DNA from: Zea mays | Taxonomy: Eukaryota; Streptophyta; Magnoliopsida; Poales; Poaceae | Reading direction: 5' to 3' | Assembly (NCBI RefSeq): GCF_902167145.1 | Contig: NC_050101.1 | Location: 134,508,990-134,572,989 of the forward strand | Length of the DNA stretch: 64,000 nt | In this document: positions 1 through 12,428 of the stretch, one piece after another | Layout: each line of letters starts with the position of its first letter | How positions within the stretch are numbered: position 1 is the first letter of the stretch | The notes under the pieces: model-generated | Told to the model about the DNA's origin: nothing | The model's database searches: none | The model's input: only the letters and a program-made list of their open reading frames with translations | Translations under genes and position numbers: made by a program

Positions 1-1296
1 GAGAGAAAGAGGTCAAGGGTATAAGATAAGCGAGGGGGAAGAAGAGAGAAAAAAGAGGCCCTTACTAGCTTATGTTGTATCCGTCATTGGTCACTAGAAA
101 ATCAGCCTTTCTTTAGCCTATTTCTGAATCCAACACTGAGCACGAGAGAGAGGAGTCGCATGCTCAAGTGGTCGGCTAACCTTTTTACATACACAACGAC
201 TACTGATAGCTATCTCCTCTTTCGCACGTTACTGTAGATATAAGTTAGGTATAGCAAAACGCTAATTGAACACTCAGTCATGTAGAAAGGTAATTTGTCA
301 TTTGTTCGGCTAGCTTTTTACTACGGCTAGCTTACATCTCTACTCCTTAAACCCACAAGTTCGAACAAAACTAAGTGCACCCTATAAACCGTGTCCCACG
401 TAGTCATGCCCCTACTAAATCCACTCAACGTTTTAACCCCAGACAAAGCCCGCTAATAAAAAGCAATGTCCTGAATCATTTCATTTATCTACTCTCTCTT
501 AATCAAACACATCTAACGGTCATTCTTTAGTGGATCATCCCCAACGCTACTCACCAATCAATCCTTCAATCCTCAATCGTGGCTCCGAGCCTCTCCCACC
601 TGCAATCGGCACCACGATCGTTTAGGATGAGGCCGCCTCCACATCCTCCACCACGGTCGTCGGTCGCCTATGCCTTTACCAGCCAACGGAACCAATGGCG
701 GAACCACAACCACTGCGAGCGCCGAGATCGCAGGAAAGCTCCTCATCTCCCCCATCGATGCTGCTCGGGCGGGGAGAAGTGTCCTCTCATGGTGGTTGAG
801 AAGACCAATCTGCGTCGCCAGTCCCTGCGACTGCTTCCATGTGGTGGTCTTGGCTCCTAGGGCGGTATGCTCGTTGTGGTTGGTGAGATGAACAACCACA
901 CGACTGGAACAAGCAATGGCGGATCCGAGGATGCGGCAGCCGGGGACGCGACCAGGAGGAACACTAGATGCCCAAATGTGAGATCTCATGTCGAATCTAT
1001 CATGTGTGATTCCTGTATTGGTTGTTCTCTTGTTTCTTTCTAGCTAAGGCAAGAGATGGCACGATAATATATGTTGGGGTTAGTGGTTCGACCCCTTTTG
1101 GTTTGGAGATGCTGATAGCTTATGCTCTCTTTTGGCATTGATATTTTTGTTGCCATGTTGTTAATCATGGGAGTTTGCGTATTAATGACTGTAGCGAGTT
1201 CAATCCATAAGAAAAACCATAGATTATAAGCTCACAAATAAGTTTTGACCACATTACATATTATGTTTTTATTTTGCTCCACGTCACTTCTACATG
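1..1296. other. Region without a recognisable gene
   Basis: I see no exon I can name here. A GC-rich patch at about 573-990 is open in several frames on both strands, with low-complexity arginine-, proline- and alanine-rich translations and no start context, domain or splice pattern. It could be a degraded 5' part of the bHLH gene whose recognisable exons begin at 1297, but no basic-region exon is visible between it and that point. The rest is AT-rich and looks like intron or intergenic DNA. Confidence 0.4.
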
Positions 1297-3719
1297 TTTC
1301 AGATACTTAGGGAGTTGTTGCCAAACAATTATCAAAAGTGAGACAAAGCAACATTTCTCTTGGAGGTAAGGTTTCGACATGTTTCATGTTTTATCGAAGT
1401 AATTTTCTCAGTTGACTAATACATTATCCCTTCGCGTCATCCTTTCTAATGCAGGTTATTGAATATATATACGTTTTTTCAAGAGAAAGTGCAAAAATAC
1501 GAGGCAACATTCCCAGAATGGAACCAAGAAAATGCAAAGATGCTTCCATGGGTAATTGCTTCTTTCTCCAAAGTCGCAATGCTTGCTACTACTGTCAGGA
1601 AATGAACAGTCAATTCTTGATTTTCTGTGTCTAGATGTAGTTTTACATTCTTGTAGTCAAATATGTATTTTCGATCATTCTAGAAAATGCACATGCAAGT
1701 GTTTGTTGCTATAAATGCATTTGCTTAGCCGAGTTGTTAATGTTGTATCAATAGTTTTCAATCACCATCTTATGCATGCTTGTTATTCTTGTGCTACAGA
1801 GTAAATGTCAAACCCTAAGAGATTCCCCGTCTGATGTGGCGGAACCGCCCGGATTATTCCAGCTTAAGTGCCCACGTCGCACCCTTAAGGGCAGCAACAC
1901 ACTTAAACAGGAATAACTCGTCAGTCCCTCGGATCTAGTCCGATAAAGCCACTTACCAGGACCAAATACCACTAGCTCACACGAAGGTGAGGCACAGAGA
2001 AATACAATAAAACATAATACCACAAATTTAATAAATATCATTAGTGATTACATTGTCGGAGTTTAGAAATAATAACCTTAAATTTTAATGCAGCGGAAAT
2101 AACTAATGGAGAAAACCGAGTAACATGGCGAAGCCTGACCACGCTACTCCTCCTGGTCCTCTCCTGCGGAAACAGTAACCCACTCGACCATCTATCCCGG
2201 TGGCAGGGATGGAGGCCAAGTCACACCATCAACCAATTCAACCTAAGGGGTACCTGCAAAAATTATGCCACAAGCAAGGCTGAGTATACTAATACTCAGC
2301 TAGACTTACCCGGTGTGAGGAGTCTACTCCTCTACCTCTAGACATGCAACTGTTTGGCTGAGGGGTTTGGTTTGCCAAAAGCACTAGCTGAGTCTAAAAA
2401 CAAAATTTAGCTTTTCAGTTTTAGTAGAATCCTTTAGACTAGATGTGTACCTAGCTAATCAGACATGGTATCAAACATTTTATCAATCAATATCTTTTTG
2501 CCAGTCACCTCATTTCCACTTATTACTCAATGCAGTACAATGGATCAAGCAGTCTCATTAGCTGCGAGAAGCAGACGATTCGAATCGAGTTTTTATCCTT
2601 GCAAGGTAAACCTAAACACACGACATGTAGGGGCACTCCGTCCCCACACACATCAACCGTCCCCATCGATTCCCTGGCAACAGATCAGGGCTCACCGCCT
2701 TTGCGTACAATGCCCCACTGACCCCGACTGGCCGTCGTGCAGTGGCCGCACTTGTACCCACCATAACCGGAATGGGAGACCTCGTCTCAGGTCGCGTGAG
2801 GGGATATGTCTGCGGGCAGGTTCACTCAGGTACTAGGCTTACCGATTTACCATATTTCTCGGTATGTGTTTAGTACGTTCAAACGCTTGACACAGGTATC
2901 CGCACGTTAATCCTTATTCCAATTTTCCTCTCGTAGACCACGCGTCCCCATGGACCCGTGTCCACAGACCATCACCATTCTGTTATCAAAGTGGATACAA
3001 CCAATTCCTGACCTCGCGCGAGTGCTAGAAAAATCACTCGACTTCTACCGAGATCCCTAATTAGTAAAGCAGCTACTCGACCTAGCATACTAGTATCCAT
3101 CTCAACAGGAATCCTGAGTTCATGCAACTAGGGTTTCAGTCAACTCCTACACTTAAGTGCACAGTACAAGCCTACAAACATTAAGTGTAGTAAAATAGCA
3201 TATATAAACGGTTATGCATAAAACCGGGGCTTGCCTTTAATTTAACACTTAGATAGTGTTTGCTGGGGGAGGTACTCGCTTGGCGAGCATCCACTGGTTA
3301 AGTCCATCCTTCCTTGTGTCGTCCATCGACTGCACCTTGTGGTTGGCACCACATCACTTGCATGATCGTCTCTCGGTCCTAAATGAGATGCAAGATGCAT
3401 ATGTATGAATATAATGAAAAATATCACAAGATACTGCAAGCACATGATAGCGAACTAAGCATTAATTAGTAAAACACTGCAACGACTATACGCACGCGCT
3501 AGCTAGTCGTACGTTATCGACATTCATCCTTAACACCATTAAAAAGACGACGACATTTTAGATACTTACGCAACACAATAATACATCACAATTAACTAGA
3601 GAAAGAAACGTATAAAAACATGGCACATATGTTATCTCTAGCTTAACCATGGCAAGTCTACATTACTTAAGAGCAAACCAAACATTTTTAGCGAGAAGGG
3701 TGAACTAAACAATCAAAAG

Positions 3720-4600
3720 CGCACTAGCAGAATTTTTGGACAGCAATACAGCAGTCGCTAGTTTTAATCATAACTCTTCAAATATTAATCCAAAAATAGC
3801 CAATTAAGACTTTCTGGAAAGCTTAAAAAGTGAATTACAACTTTGGTATTTTTACCTCCACAGGATTCAGCTGTTAGCAAGGTCAAAAAGTGCAATTACA
3901 GCAGCACTGTCCAGATTTGGACAGATTCTGACTTGCAACTTCAAAAATTCACAACTGAAGATTCAGGCATCCAAACAAGGTGATCCTAGACTTTCTGGAA
4001 AGGTAATAAAATTGTCTACATATCATTTATAAACATCTTAAGGTGACTCAATAGTCAACTAAGGATAAAATACACTAGAAGGCTTTGCTGTCCAGAATTG
4101 GACAGATTCAGTCTTCAGACTTCAAACATCCATAACTTAATCTTCAGACCACCAAAAATAGTGGTCCAAGACCTTTTGGAAAGCTTGGCAATTGCACTAC
4201 ATAACTTTTATAATCACCAAGAAGTGATTCTGTGCTTAACTGAATCAAACAACGCAGTTTTCAAAATCTGTTCTGACGGAGGACAGAACACAGCAATCAG
4301 TTTGTAAATTTCATAACTCTTAAACCGTCAGGCCTTTAGTTATGAAATTTTAACACAAGCAAGATCAGAAAAGCATCTACAACTTTCTTATAATGACCAT
4401 GAACTGATTGCAACATTAAATGGAGCAAACAATACATTTTCTGAAATCTGTACAGAATTTGGACAGATTCAGTTACTGAATTTGTGAACAGCATAACTCT
4501 TAAACCGTCAGACCTATGGCTGTCAAATTTTAACACCAGCAAGATAATAAAGTTACCTACCACTTTTATATAGCACATATCTACAGAAAACATAATTTAT
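3720..4600. repeat. Degenerate ~180-bp tandem array, about five units, inside the long LTR
   Basis: A TTTGGACAG-like word recurs near 3734, 3917, 4098, 4278 and 4459, at intervals of 183, 181, 180 and 181 bp. Each is followed at similar distances by cttcaaa or cataactctt, then ctttctggaaagc or related text, then an acaactttnttata-like segment. The units are strongly diverged except the last two, which share cataactcttaaaccgtcag. The sequence does not resemble the maize knob180 repeat as I remember it. Confidence 0.6.
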
Positions 4601-7270
4601 TTCATCAAACATACAGCACACCGAAAACAGTACGTGCAGCCCAAAACAGCAATCAATACATTTCAGCTTCTATATAATTCAAGAATTGCGGCGTTCTAGA
4701 TGCTCGAATTGTTCTAACGCTTTGACAATTGTTAGAGTTGAATTAATTAAATGAGGACTAACAAGTAGACTTACAAATTTTATCCAAATCATTTAGTGCA
4801 CTAAAATTACCACATTCAGTTAACAAACGCATTCACCACAATCATCAAATCCGGCATATACTTATATCTAAGCGCTTTTCATCCACTAGTCCGCATTTTA
4901 GTTTAGACACCACATGAGCACTACAGATTTTTACTCGTGACCATAACCATACACATTTAGACCACAACAAGCAATCTATCGCGACTACAATCTTAACCAA
5001 AGCCGTCTAACAAGTCGGCTAGCCCGAGTAACAATCTAGGCCGCTACACATCCTACACGTCGGCTTGCATATTATTATCGCAATCCGAGACAACACATAT
5101 ATAACAATCACTTAACGAATTTGACTCCTCAACATTAGTTGGCTAATCACAGCATAAGACTTAGCAACCCATTTAGACATTGCAACTCAAAACATGGGTG
5201 GGAGCAGGTTAATTAACGTTTCTTAACCTTTTCTCAACTTAAACAAGACAACACACAAGTCACTTAGAACACCATATTTTAGGAGGTCTAACATAGAGGC
5301 ATTAACGTCTGGCATAAAACTCCATAAGACTTACTTGCTACTGAAGGACCTAAAGCACTTAGGTGCATATGTTATCAGATTGTTCTTCAATTTTAACAAG
5401 GATTGACTCATGAACGCTACTTGCCCCAATAATTATTGGGCTGCGATAACACTCGTATATGACCTCTAATCGATCAACAAGACATTTATTTATCCAAGGG
5501 GCATGGAATGTGATGATTGACAAAGCGAAGCATCACATTGCCATACCACAAAAATCATGACAACTCTGAGATACTACCCACGAATCGTTTGAAAATTAAA
5601 CTTACTTCTCGCCTGCCACTACATCACTCCTTAATCACATAACCCTCACGAGCATCCTTCGCACGATTATATAATAGCGACCTAAACGTCGTGTTACACA
5701 ATACATACATCCTTCCTCGTCGCGAGTATAACCATATTACGGCATATACCCGCGCACCTCAAATAAATATCTCACGCCACCACTACTATATCACACCACG
5801 GCACACACACCTACGTGCACTAATTAAATCCTCGCATCCCTTGTACTACCAGACTTACTTATCACATAAAACAAGAACGACACATTTGTTTACCAAAACG
5901 TGAAAGCGACCTTGCCACTGCATATAACCAAAACATTTTATACCCACATATAGTCAAACACCAATGTACATCACATCGACTAAAATATAATTGTACAACT
6001 ACAAATCGCACATTCGCACACATCAAACAACACATCGCATATATTCCTATCTAGTCCCTCGCCACGAACTTCAATCCATACAAATACATTTTCTTACACA
6101 TGCACAACATCGACCAAAGCTTAAATAGATTAATCCACAAAATACCAAGTGAACAACCTGGACGAACCGAGACTAGTCACATAGGTTGTCCACACAGCTC
6201 GGTGTTTTGTTGAACGGGCAAAGCGCGAAGCGCGGCGTCGATCACTAGCTGCGATAACACAAAACATTATTGATGACAGTTCCTTGAACATCATAAACGC
6301 CGGAAAAACAGCGAGGACAACGGGGTTCTCACCGAGGGTCGACGACATCACGGACGGGGCTGCGCACAACACATTATTTCTCACGGGTATTCCGTCGAAC
6401 AGCCAAGGGGCATTGAAGAGAACAGCAAGGGCGCTCAGCTATGGGATGGAAGCAGGGGCGCCATGGAGGTTGCTGCCGCTGCTTGGTGTTTTGGAGGGTG
6501 GGCTGCTGTGCGCCATGGAAGTTGCAAAGGGGAACTCGACGGGGTGGCTGGGACAGCAGGCATGGTGTTGTGCTGCGCGTTGCTGGCTGCTGGCCGGAAA
6601 GCAGGGCATCGGCCATGGGCGACGGCGGCCTCACCTGCTCGAGCTTGGATCAGAGGGTGTGCCGCACCATGGCTGGAACAGAGGGGAGGACGGGCGCCGT
6701 GCACAGGGATGGATGGCGGGCGCGCTGGGCACGTCACAGAGGTGCGACGGAGAAGCTCGACGCCATGGGGAGGAGATAGCAGGGGCGCTGGACTGGAGAT
6801 GGGACCTCGCTGGATTTTTTTTTTTGGGCAGGGAGCGGGGAAACAGGGAGCTCGGCGTCCGAGCAGAGGGGACCTGCAGACCGGGCTTGCAGAGCTCAAA
6901 TGGGTGCAGCGTTGAGGAGCAGCGGCTGGAGCAGAAGGGAAGGCACTCAAGGAGAGGAGCCACGGACGACCCTGGAGCTGAAGCGTCGCGCCATGGGAGG
7001 AAGAGCTCCTGCTGGGAGCGCCTGCCCCAAGGGAACTCAGCTGAGGAGGCTTCTGCCGCGGGCGCCCAGGGAGAAGGAGCGGTTTGGAGCTTGGGGCGTC
7101 GGCCATGGGGTAGAGAAGAGCCCCTGCTGGCGTGCTGCGTCGAGGGGCGAGTGGAGGGAGACGCAGGGAGCGTGCGTCGGCTGAAGGAGAAGAGGAAAAT
7201 GGTTGTGGCGGCTGTGGTTTTTCCAGGGGTGGGAGTGCAAAAATGCCTCCACTTGCAAGGGGATGGCTCC

Positions 7271-7279
7271 TATTTATAG
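7271..7279 (-). promoter_or_regulatory. TATA box of the long LTR
   Basis: The minus strand reads ctataaata, about 30 bp upstream of a CT-rich leader, and is preceded by gggccaagcccat and ctagccctag blocks common in plant promoters. This places the U3/R border of the LTR near 7240. Confidence 0.5.
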
Positions 7280-8460
7280 AGAGGCACTAGGGCTAGGGTT
7301 TTCTTAGTGGGCTGGGCCGGGTTAGAATGGGCTTGGCCCAAAACATGAAATCGGGTCGCGCTAATTTATTTTCCTGAATAAAAACGTTCCCGCGGAATTC
7401 GTTTCTACAGATAACAGAGCGAATTAGAGTTTCGGCGAACGAATGATTGAGCGATTAATTCGACCGAGAGTTTGATTTGAATTTTGCTCGGAACTAATTC
7501 CCTACGCGTGATTCGGAAATAAATCGTCCTGAGATTTGATCGGCTTTGGAATTTAGTCGGAGAAGGCGAATCGTGATATTTTAAAATCGCTGTCGATGCA
7601 GGGTTTTGAATTTGGTTTGGACATAGAGATATTTGGCCGAGTCGAGTAAGAAATAATTAAAGGACGACGTACTGAGTATTCCGTGTGAGAGTACGGACTC
7701 AGATCAAAATAATCGGACATCGATCGGGGTTCGAGGAATTAGACTCGGGCTTAGATCAGATAACAATCGTCGAGAGTTTGATTTAAAGAGCTTCGGATGA
7801 GATTTATAATTCTAGAATGATCTTCGAGTCTGCATTAGTTCCGAGAATTAAAAGTTTTAACACGCTCCAAAATTGGTTGTTTCTCGCGATCGATTAACTC
7901 TGAATTCGGTGAACTTCCAAGAGAAAGCCTGATAAACAGAGAAAGGCACGATCGAGAAATAGAAATTTTTACTGAGCATCCGAGATTAGGATTAATCTCC
8001 CGACATAACACGAAACTGACACCTGGGGTGTCACATCTGACCCATCACATTTCATGGGAAATGGATCCTCCCCTGGATATAATTTCAATGGGAAACTCGA
8101 TGATAGCCACATCTGCATCTGCATCATGGGCACAAAATCAGGTAGAAACTGATCACGTGGCTTGCGGGTGCTGTAGATCAGCAGAAACTCCGATGAATAT
8201 TACAAGTATGATCAACGGTTCACATGATTTTGCATCATTCTCAGAAGTGCTTTATGAGATTAGAAGCAACACTTGTTACTTATGTCTTCTTTATATGCAA
8301 ATAATGTTATATCTCAGTCCCAACCTCAATGGACAGATCTATCCCCTGTGGATGACTCTGCAATGAACAGTGAAAAGCTTAACAACAAACAATTGGCAAT
8401 AGATGAACGATCAACAATAGAAGATGGAACGATCAGCGTGTCCAATAACTATTCCCAAGA

Positions 8461-10463
8461 GTAAGTCACAAAGAATATAAGTTATTTGTTGCTCACCCTA
8501 TTCAAAAATTCTTGCTACATTTGATTATGCATAGTCGCAGGTGTATATATTTGACCAATAATTTCTGATGCAACATATTCTTAGAATCCTTCAACTTTAT
8601 GATAGGCCGCCTCGCCTCGCCATCGCTGTCAGATTTCATTTCGATTAGAATTATTGTCTTTTAATTGTCGTAACGTTAGCATGGGCACCTTACTATCTAC
8701 AGTAACATACGAGACTCAAGATAAGTCGTGCTCATGCACCAACCTTTTCGGCTCGCCTTGCTTTACAAGAGACTGTGGATCAGTTTTCTAAGTACAAGAG
8801 ACCATACGATCTTCCTGTCACTTCGTGAACCTTTTAGGGCATGCACAACCTCGAGACGTGGATCAGTTTTCTAAGTACAAGAGACACCTAAGAGGCTGCA
8901 TGATATAATCCTGAGCCCTTTACCATAAATGCAGTTAAGAGACAATTTGTATAGAAAATCATGAAGAGTATGTCTCTTGTATTTTTTTCAATTAACCCCG
9001 TAGAGCCCCTCAAGAGACTCCATATTAAATAGAGTTGTACACGTCCTTATTTTTCTAGAATCGTAGCACAAAACAAATTATGAGGCTAAGGTAAAAATTG
9101 GCTAAGAAATGTTGAATGAGGACACGTGGCAGGACTCGGTAACGTCAAGAAAAATAAATTCTATCACAATTGTTGTTTTTAAGAGCGAGCATAATAAGTT
9201 GACGTAGACGGACTATAAGAGATATTATATCAGATTTATGATGATGTGGAAGAAAGAGAAGTGAAGAGAGAAAAATTGGACTGCTCACTAATAGTAGTAG
9301 CTAGACTGTTTAGACGTCTTCAACTAATAGACTATTTAGATACATGTGAAATAGGCTATTAGAAGTGTGCAAGGTCACTATGTTTGATAGGGTGAAAATA
9401 GATGGATACAGACGAATAAGTAGATTATTTTGTATCCTATCCTAATATATTTCAATATGATTCAAAATCAGATACGGATAATTAGAAACGAGATCGATAT
9501 AAATATAGAGGTTAGATACATGCGGACAGATAAAAAACAAATACGACTATTATTTATCCAGAGATACATGCGGCTAATAGATATAACTAGAATAAGTGGC
9601 GCCCTTACGGGCGCCCTATCGAGACAATAGTATTCTTGAGTAAATTGTTATATACCTTTCATATAAATTGTTCTCGAGTTTTGGCAGATTGGGGCAATAG
9701 TAATAAAATACTTTAGGTGTGCATGAGACTATCACGATAATTAATGAGCATACAATATATGTTGTTCTAGAAAATCCAGCCAGAATTCCTTAACTTGCTA
9801 TGGGTTCTAGAAAACAAAGCACAAATGTAGCAAGGAATCCTACCAAGTGAGTCCAATCCATGTTCCTTCTCCTGGACAGCTTCGTGAAGCCGACCTTTGT
9901 CAAGAACATTAATAAGAACATAAAGTAATCACTTAAAGTGATTGATTTGAAGTTCAAGCTAGTAAAGTGGTACAACAGAGCCAGAAACAAACATGAATAG
10001 TTGTGCATATTGTAATACATCGCACCTCCCAAAATTGTTGATTCTAAAATTGCCCAAGAGGATCTAGTTAGTACATTGAGAAAGCAAGATAAGTTCCTGA
10101 CGCACAGTACAAACTTCGACCAGATTACTTCCTTGTCATGCTAATGCTGCTTAGCTGCTATCTGTAGTCCAAGTGTCCAACGGGGTATTTCAAAACAATA
10201 CAACAGGCTGCTTTGGTCAGAGCTCACAGCCTTAGGGAAAGCATTGCTATCCGCAAAAAGCAAAGAATGATCATGGAATGTGCAGCCCGCGGATTAAAGC
10301 GAACGCAAAAGCCAGGCACAAAACTTGACATTAGCAGTAAAAGCCCATGTCCCAATCCTATACCTTCATCTACAACAAATGTACTTTGACGAGACAATCG
10401 ACATTAGTACAACAGACACCGCTAAAATCTACTTCTACAGCCAAATGGAACGATCTTTCTTAC
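8461..10463. other. Intergenic region with a GC hairpin; no recognised gene
   Basis: I recognise no protein family here. A perfect 7-bp GC stem with a ttac loop lies at 9598-9615 (ggcgccc/gggcgcc) in otherwise AT-rich DNA. A minus-strand frame at 9790-10032 has two hydrophobic stretches, but no recognisable family and no clear exon borders. The text at 9370-9600 (tagggtgaaaatagatgg, repeated aga-tac words) resembles a degraded hAT-type terminus. Confidence 0.4.
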
Positions 10464-11340
10464 TAAAAGTGTCGAGGTATAGATCCTTGTTTCCAGCGAC
10501 CCTTCCAATCCGAGACTGCCATCTTCCTTGCTGGTGGTGCCTGCAATGCAGTTAGCGTGTACATTGAGACGATCTCTAAGGAAGCAAAATGCGGTGGCAT
10601 AGTAGTCTGGGCAAACGAACCTCGTCACCCCTCGGTAGATGGAAGCGCCTCGAGAAAATCCACTGCTTCTCCTGTGTGTGATGGTCAGTATGAAGCAAGG
10701 CTGTTACGATGCACATGCATGCAGAGCACTGACCTTCTCAGATGCGCAACGAATTCTTGCCTTGTCATGCCTTTCATCTCCTCGAGCTCATCTCGATAGT
10801 TTTCTACCTGCCAAACGAAGTGTGCTATGTAATCCCATCACATGAATAAAGCTACAGTTTTCTTCCATGGCACTTACGGGGAAATTGACGTGAGTAGCTG
10901 GACCTAGTATTTTAGAGCAGCCAGATCGTAAGCCCTCGTTGTCTTGTCTTCGGTGTCGTAACCACCTAATGACCAGATAAAATAAATAACCTTTCTTGTT
11001 TACGGATCTGCTAAACGCAGCTCGAAACAGCTAATTGATCAATAGAAAGCACGATTGGATAGGAAATGATTCTTCTTACCTAGATATACTATGTGGAGCA
11101 TGCAACCAATCACATTCAGTCATGGCAAACCCTAGAATCACCATTTCAAAAATATAAAACAAAACCAAAATGTCAGAAATTAAAGGAGGTCTAAGATGAT
11201 GGGTAAATGCTTGTTGCATCATTTTATTTTGGGTTTTTGTTAGCTATCAACCTTGTTTGCCTTTTCTAGTCTGCCCATCCTTCCTGCAGCTGTTGTCCCA
11301 GAGGTGGGCTTCGTATCTCCCAGTCCACCTGTGCCTGCTC
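10464..11340 (-). pseudogene. ANT/AIL-like AP2 transcription-factor pseudogene (partial)
   Basis: Five exon remnants read 3' to 5' on the plus strand. 11252-11340 encodes [16 protein letters not shown]..., the first AP2 repeat. 10878-10965 encodes GGYDTEDKTTRAYDLAALKY, then a stop and one lost base where W-G is expected. 10734-10807 encodes VENYRDELEEMKGMTRQEF, the linker. 10621-10671 encodes RSSGFSRGASIYRGVTR. 10464-10540 encodes [20 protein letters not shown], the second repeat. Borders carry GT/AG signals and the phases fit. This is the two-AP2-domain arrangement of AINTEGUMENTA/AIL proteins, DNA-binding regulators of organ growth. The N-terminus, first YRGVTR motif and the end of repeat two were not found. 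The stop plus frameshift and the missing ends make it a dead fragment. Confidence 0.8.
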
Positions 11341-12428
11341 CAATGGATCCACCTCTCCCAGTCCATGTGTTCAAACTCCAGGTTTCACGAGGATGCAAAC
11401 ATCAAATACAAGAATGTGAGTATAAAAGCTCCATAAATATTCCCTATGTCATGTTTCATCCACAAAAAGAAATTGACATATGAATTCACTGTAAACGGGG
11501 ATGTATATGACACATGCAAAGTTAACCAAAATAAATCTTACGCTTGCAGCCATTGTTGATGAGGTGTTTTTTTCTTAAAAGACAAATATTCGATAGGACA
11601 CGGATTAAACTGTGGTCAGATAACATTGGTAGCTTCTGCATAGTTTTACTTCTTATGCTGCATCGGTAAGTACTTAAGCAATGATGAGAAAATGATTCAG
11701 ATGAACATGTAGTTTTTACTATGTAGTCCATCTCGTTGATATAACATAGTTCAAGTGAATCTATCTACATTTCCTAGCCATGTTTAGATATCTACATATG
11801 CTCTGCAGCTGAAAGTTGAAACAAATGCATATGGATATGGAAACATTACCTGAAGATAAATCTAAGCTAGAGGAACAGGAACCCAACATAGTGGGCAAAT
11901 GAGATACTTCCTATCCTTTTAGAGAAAAAGGAAACATTTATAGCAACATGTTAACTTAGGGGCGGAGCCACACTGCACTTAGTGGTGTCTTGTCAGGCTG
12001 TGACAAGGTTACACGCAGGAGGCAAAGCCGGACAAACTGATGGACCCTTTAGTGACCGAGACAAAGTAGCAGGTTGTACATAAGCGTCATCTGTATCAGA
12101 AGTAGAGGCAGTAGCATTCCCTCTCTGAAATGGTGAACCTGGCGAGCATTAGCTCTGTGATTATTATCCGTAAAAGATTCATTTTCATGTGGTTCCTTTG
12201 AATTGAGCAGAATTCACAAGAATGAGTAGGTAAGATTCACCATACATGCCATATTGACAGACTAAGATCACACGTAAGTCTGAAGGGAGGTGGTTTAGTT
12301 AAGATCACACGCAAGTTCTAACTATATATAATGAGTTGGCTTCGAAATCTCAACAGAAATCATGTTTAAGTGATGGGCTAAGCGGTCACCGGTCGGTGCT
12401 ACTGAAGCATACTTTTAGAAATGAATAC
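11341..12428. other. No gene recognised
   Basis: Mostly AT-rich sequence. On the minus strand around 12000-12210 there are two abutting open stretches in different frames (SKEPHENESFTDNNHRAN, then NATASTSDTDDAYVQPATLS), which look like decayed coding sequence downstream of the CTLH remnant. I could not assign them. Confidence 0.35.

Larger units (their letters stand above)
1806..8035 (-). mobile_element. Long LTR-only insertion (probable solo LTR, Ty3-gypsy Del/Tekay type), minus strand
   Basis: On the minus strand the segment begins tgtgacaccccaggtgtcag (8035 downwards) and ends in ...gtttgaca (1806), giving TG...CA ends; TGTGACACCC starts are typical of Del/Tekay-type gypsy LTRs. It contains a promoter-like block (TATA at 7271-7279, then a CT-rich leader) but no gag, pol, primer-binding site or polypurine tract, so it behaves as a single LTR. 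GC-rich open frames at 6284-7279 are leader shadows. Its 3' part (about 1830-3250) matches in inverted orientation the fragment at 21400-22945. No 5-bp target duplication is seen (gtaaa left, tctga right), so deletion or ectopic recombination is possible. Confidence 0.65.
1297..8460 (+). pseudogene. BIM-type (BES1-interacting Myc-like) bHLH pseudogene, split by an LTR
   Basis: Three exon remnants are visible. Exon a (1297-1365) encodes FQILRELLPNNYQK then an in-frame TGA at 1339-1341 where the family has Arg, then DKATFLLE. Exon b (1455-1551) starts VIEYIY and continues one frame over as QEKVQKYEATFPEWNQENAK, so it carries a 1-nt shift. Exon c (1800-1805 plus 8036-8460) encodes MGNGSSPGYNFNGK and, after two more frame changes, TIEDGTISVSNNYSQE before a gtaagt donor. 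These match helix-loop-helix and C-terminal blocks I know from BIM1/BIM2, which bind E-boxes with BES1 in brassinosteroid signalling. The DNA-binding basic region and the last exons are missing. A 6.2-kb LTR lies six bases inside exon c. A dead gene or gene fragment. Confidence 0.8.

Noticed and set aside
573..989. 138-residue minus-strand frame and overlapping plus-strand frames
   Set aside because: GC-rich shadow frames with no domain, start context or splice pattern.
3720..4600. Maize knob180 satellite
   Set aside because: The period is right, but the sequence does not resemble the knob repeat as remembered, and the array sits inside an LTR.
6284..7279. Long open frames on both strands (331 and 223 residues) in a GC-rich block
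   Set aside because: They overlap in up to five frames, have low-complexity Arg/Ala/Pro/Ser composition, and sit just downstream of the LTR TATA box; they are leader sequence of the LTR, not genes.
9598..9615. Rho-independent-style terminator hairpin
   Set aside because: Plant nuclear DNA does not use such terminators and there is no following T run.
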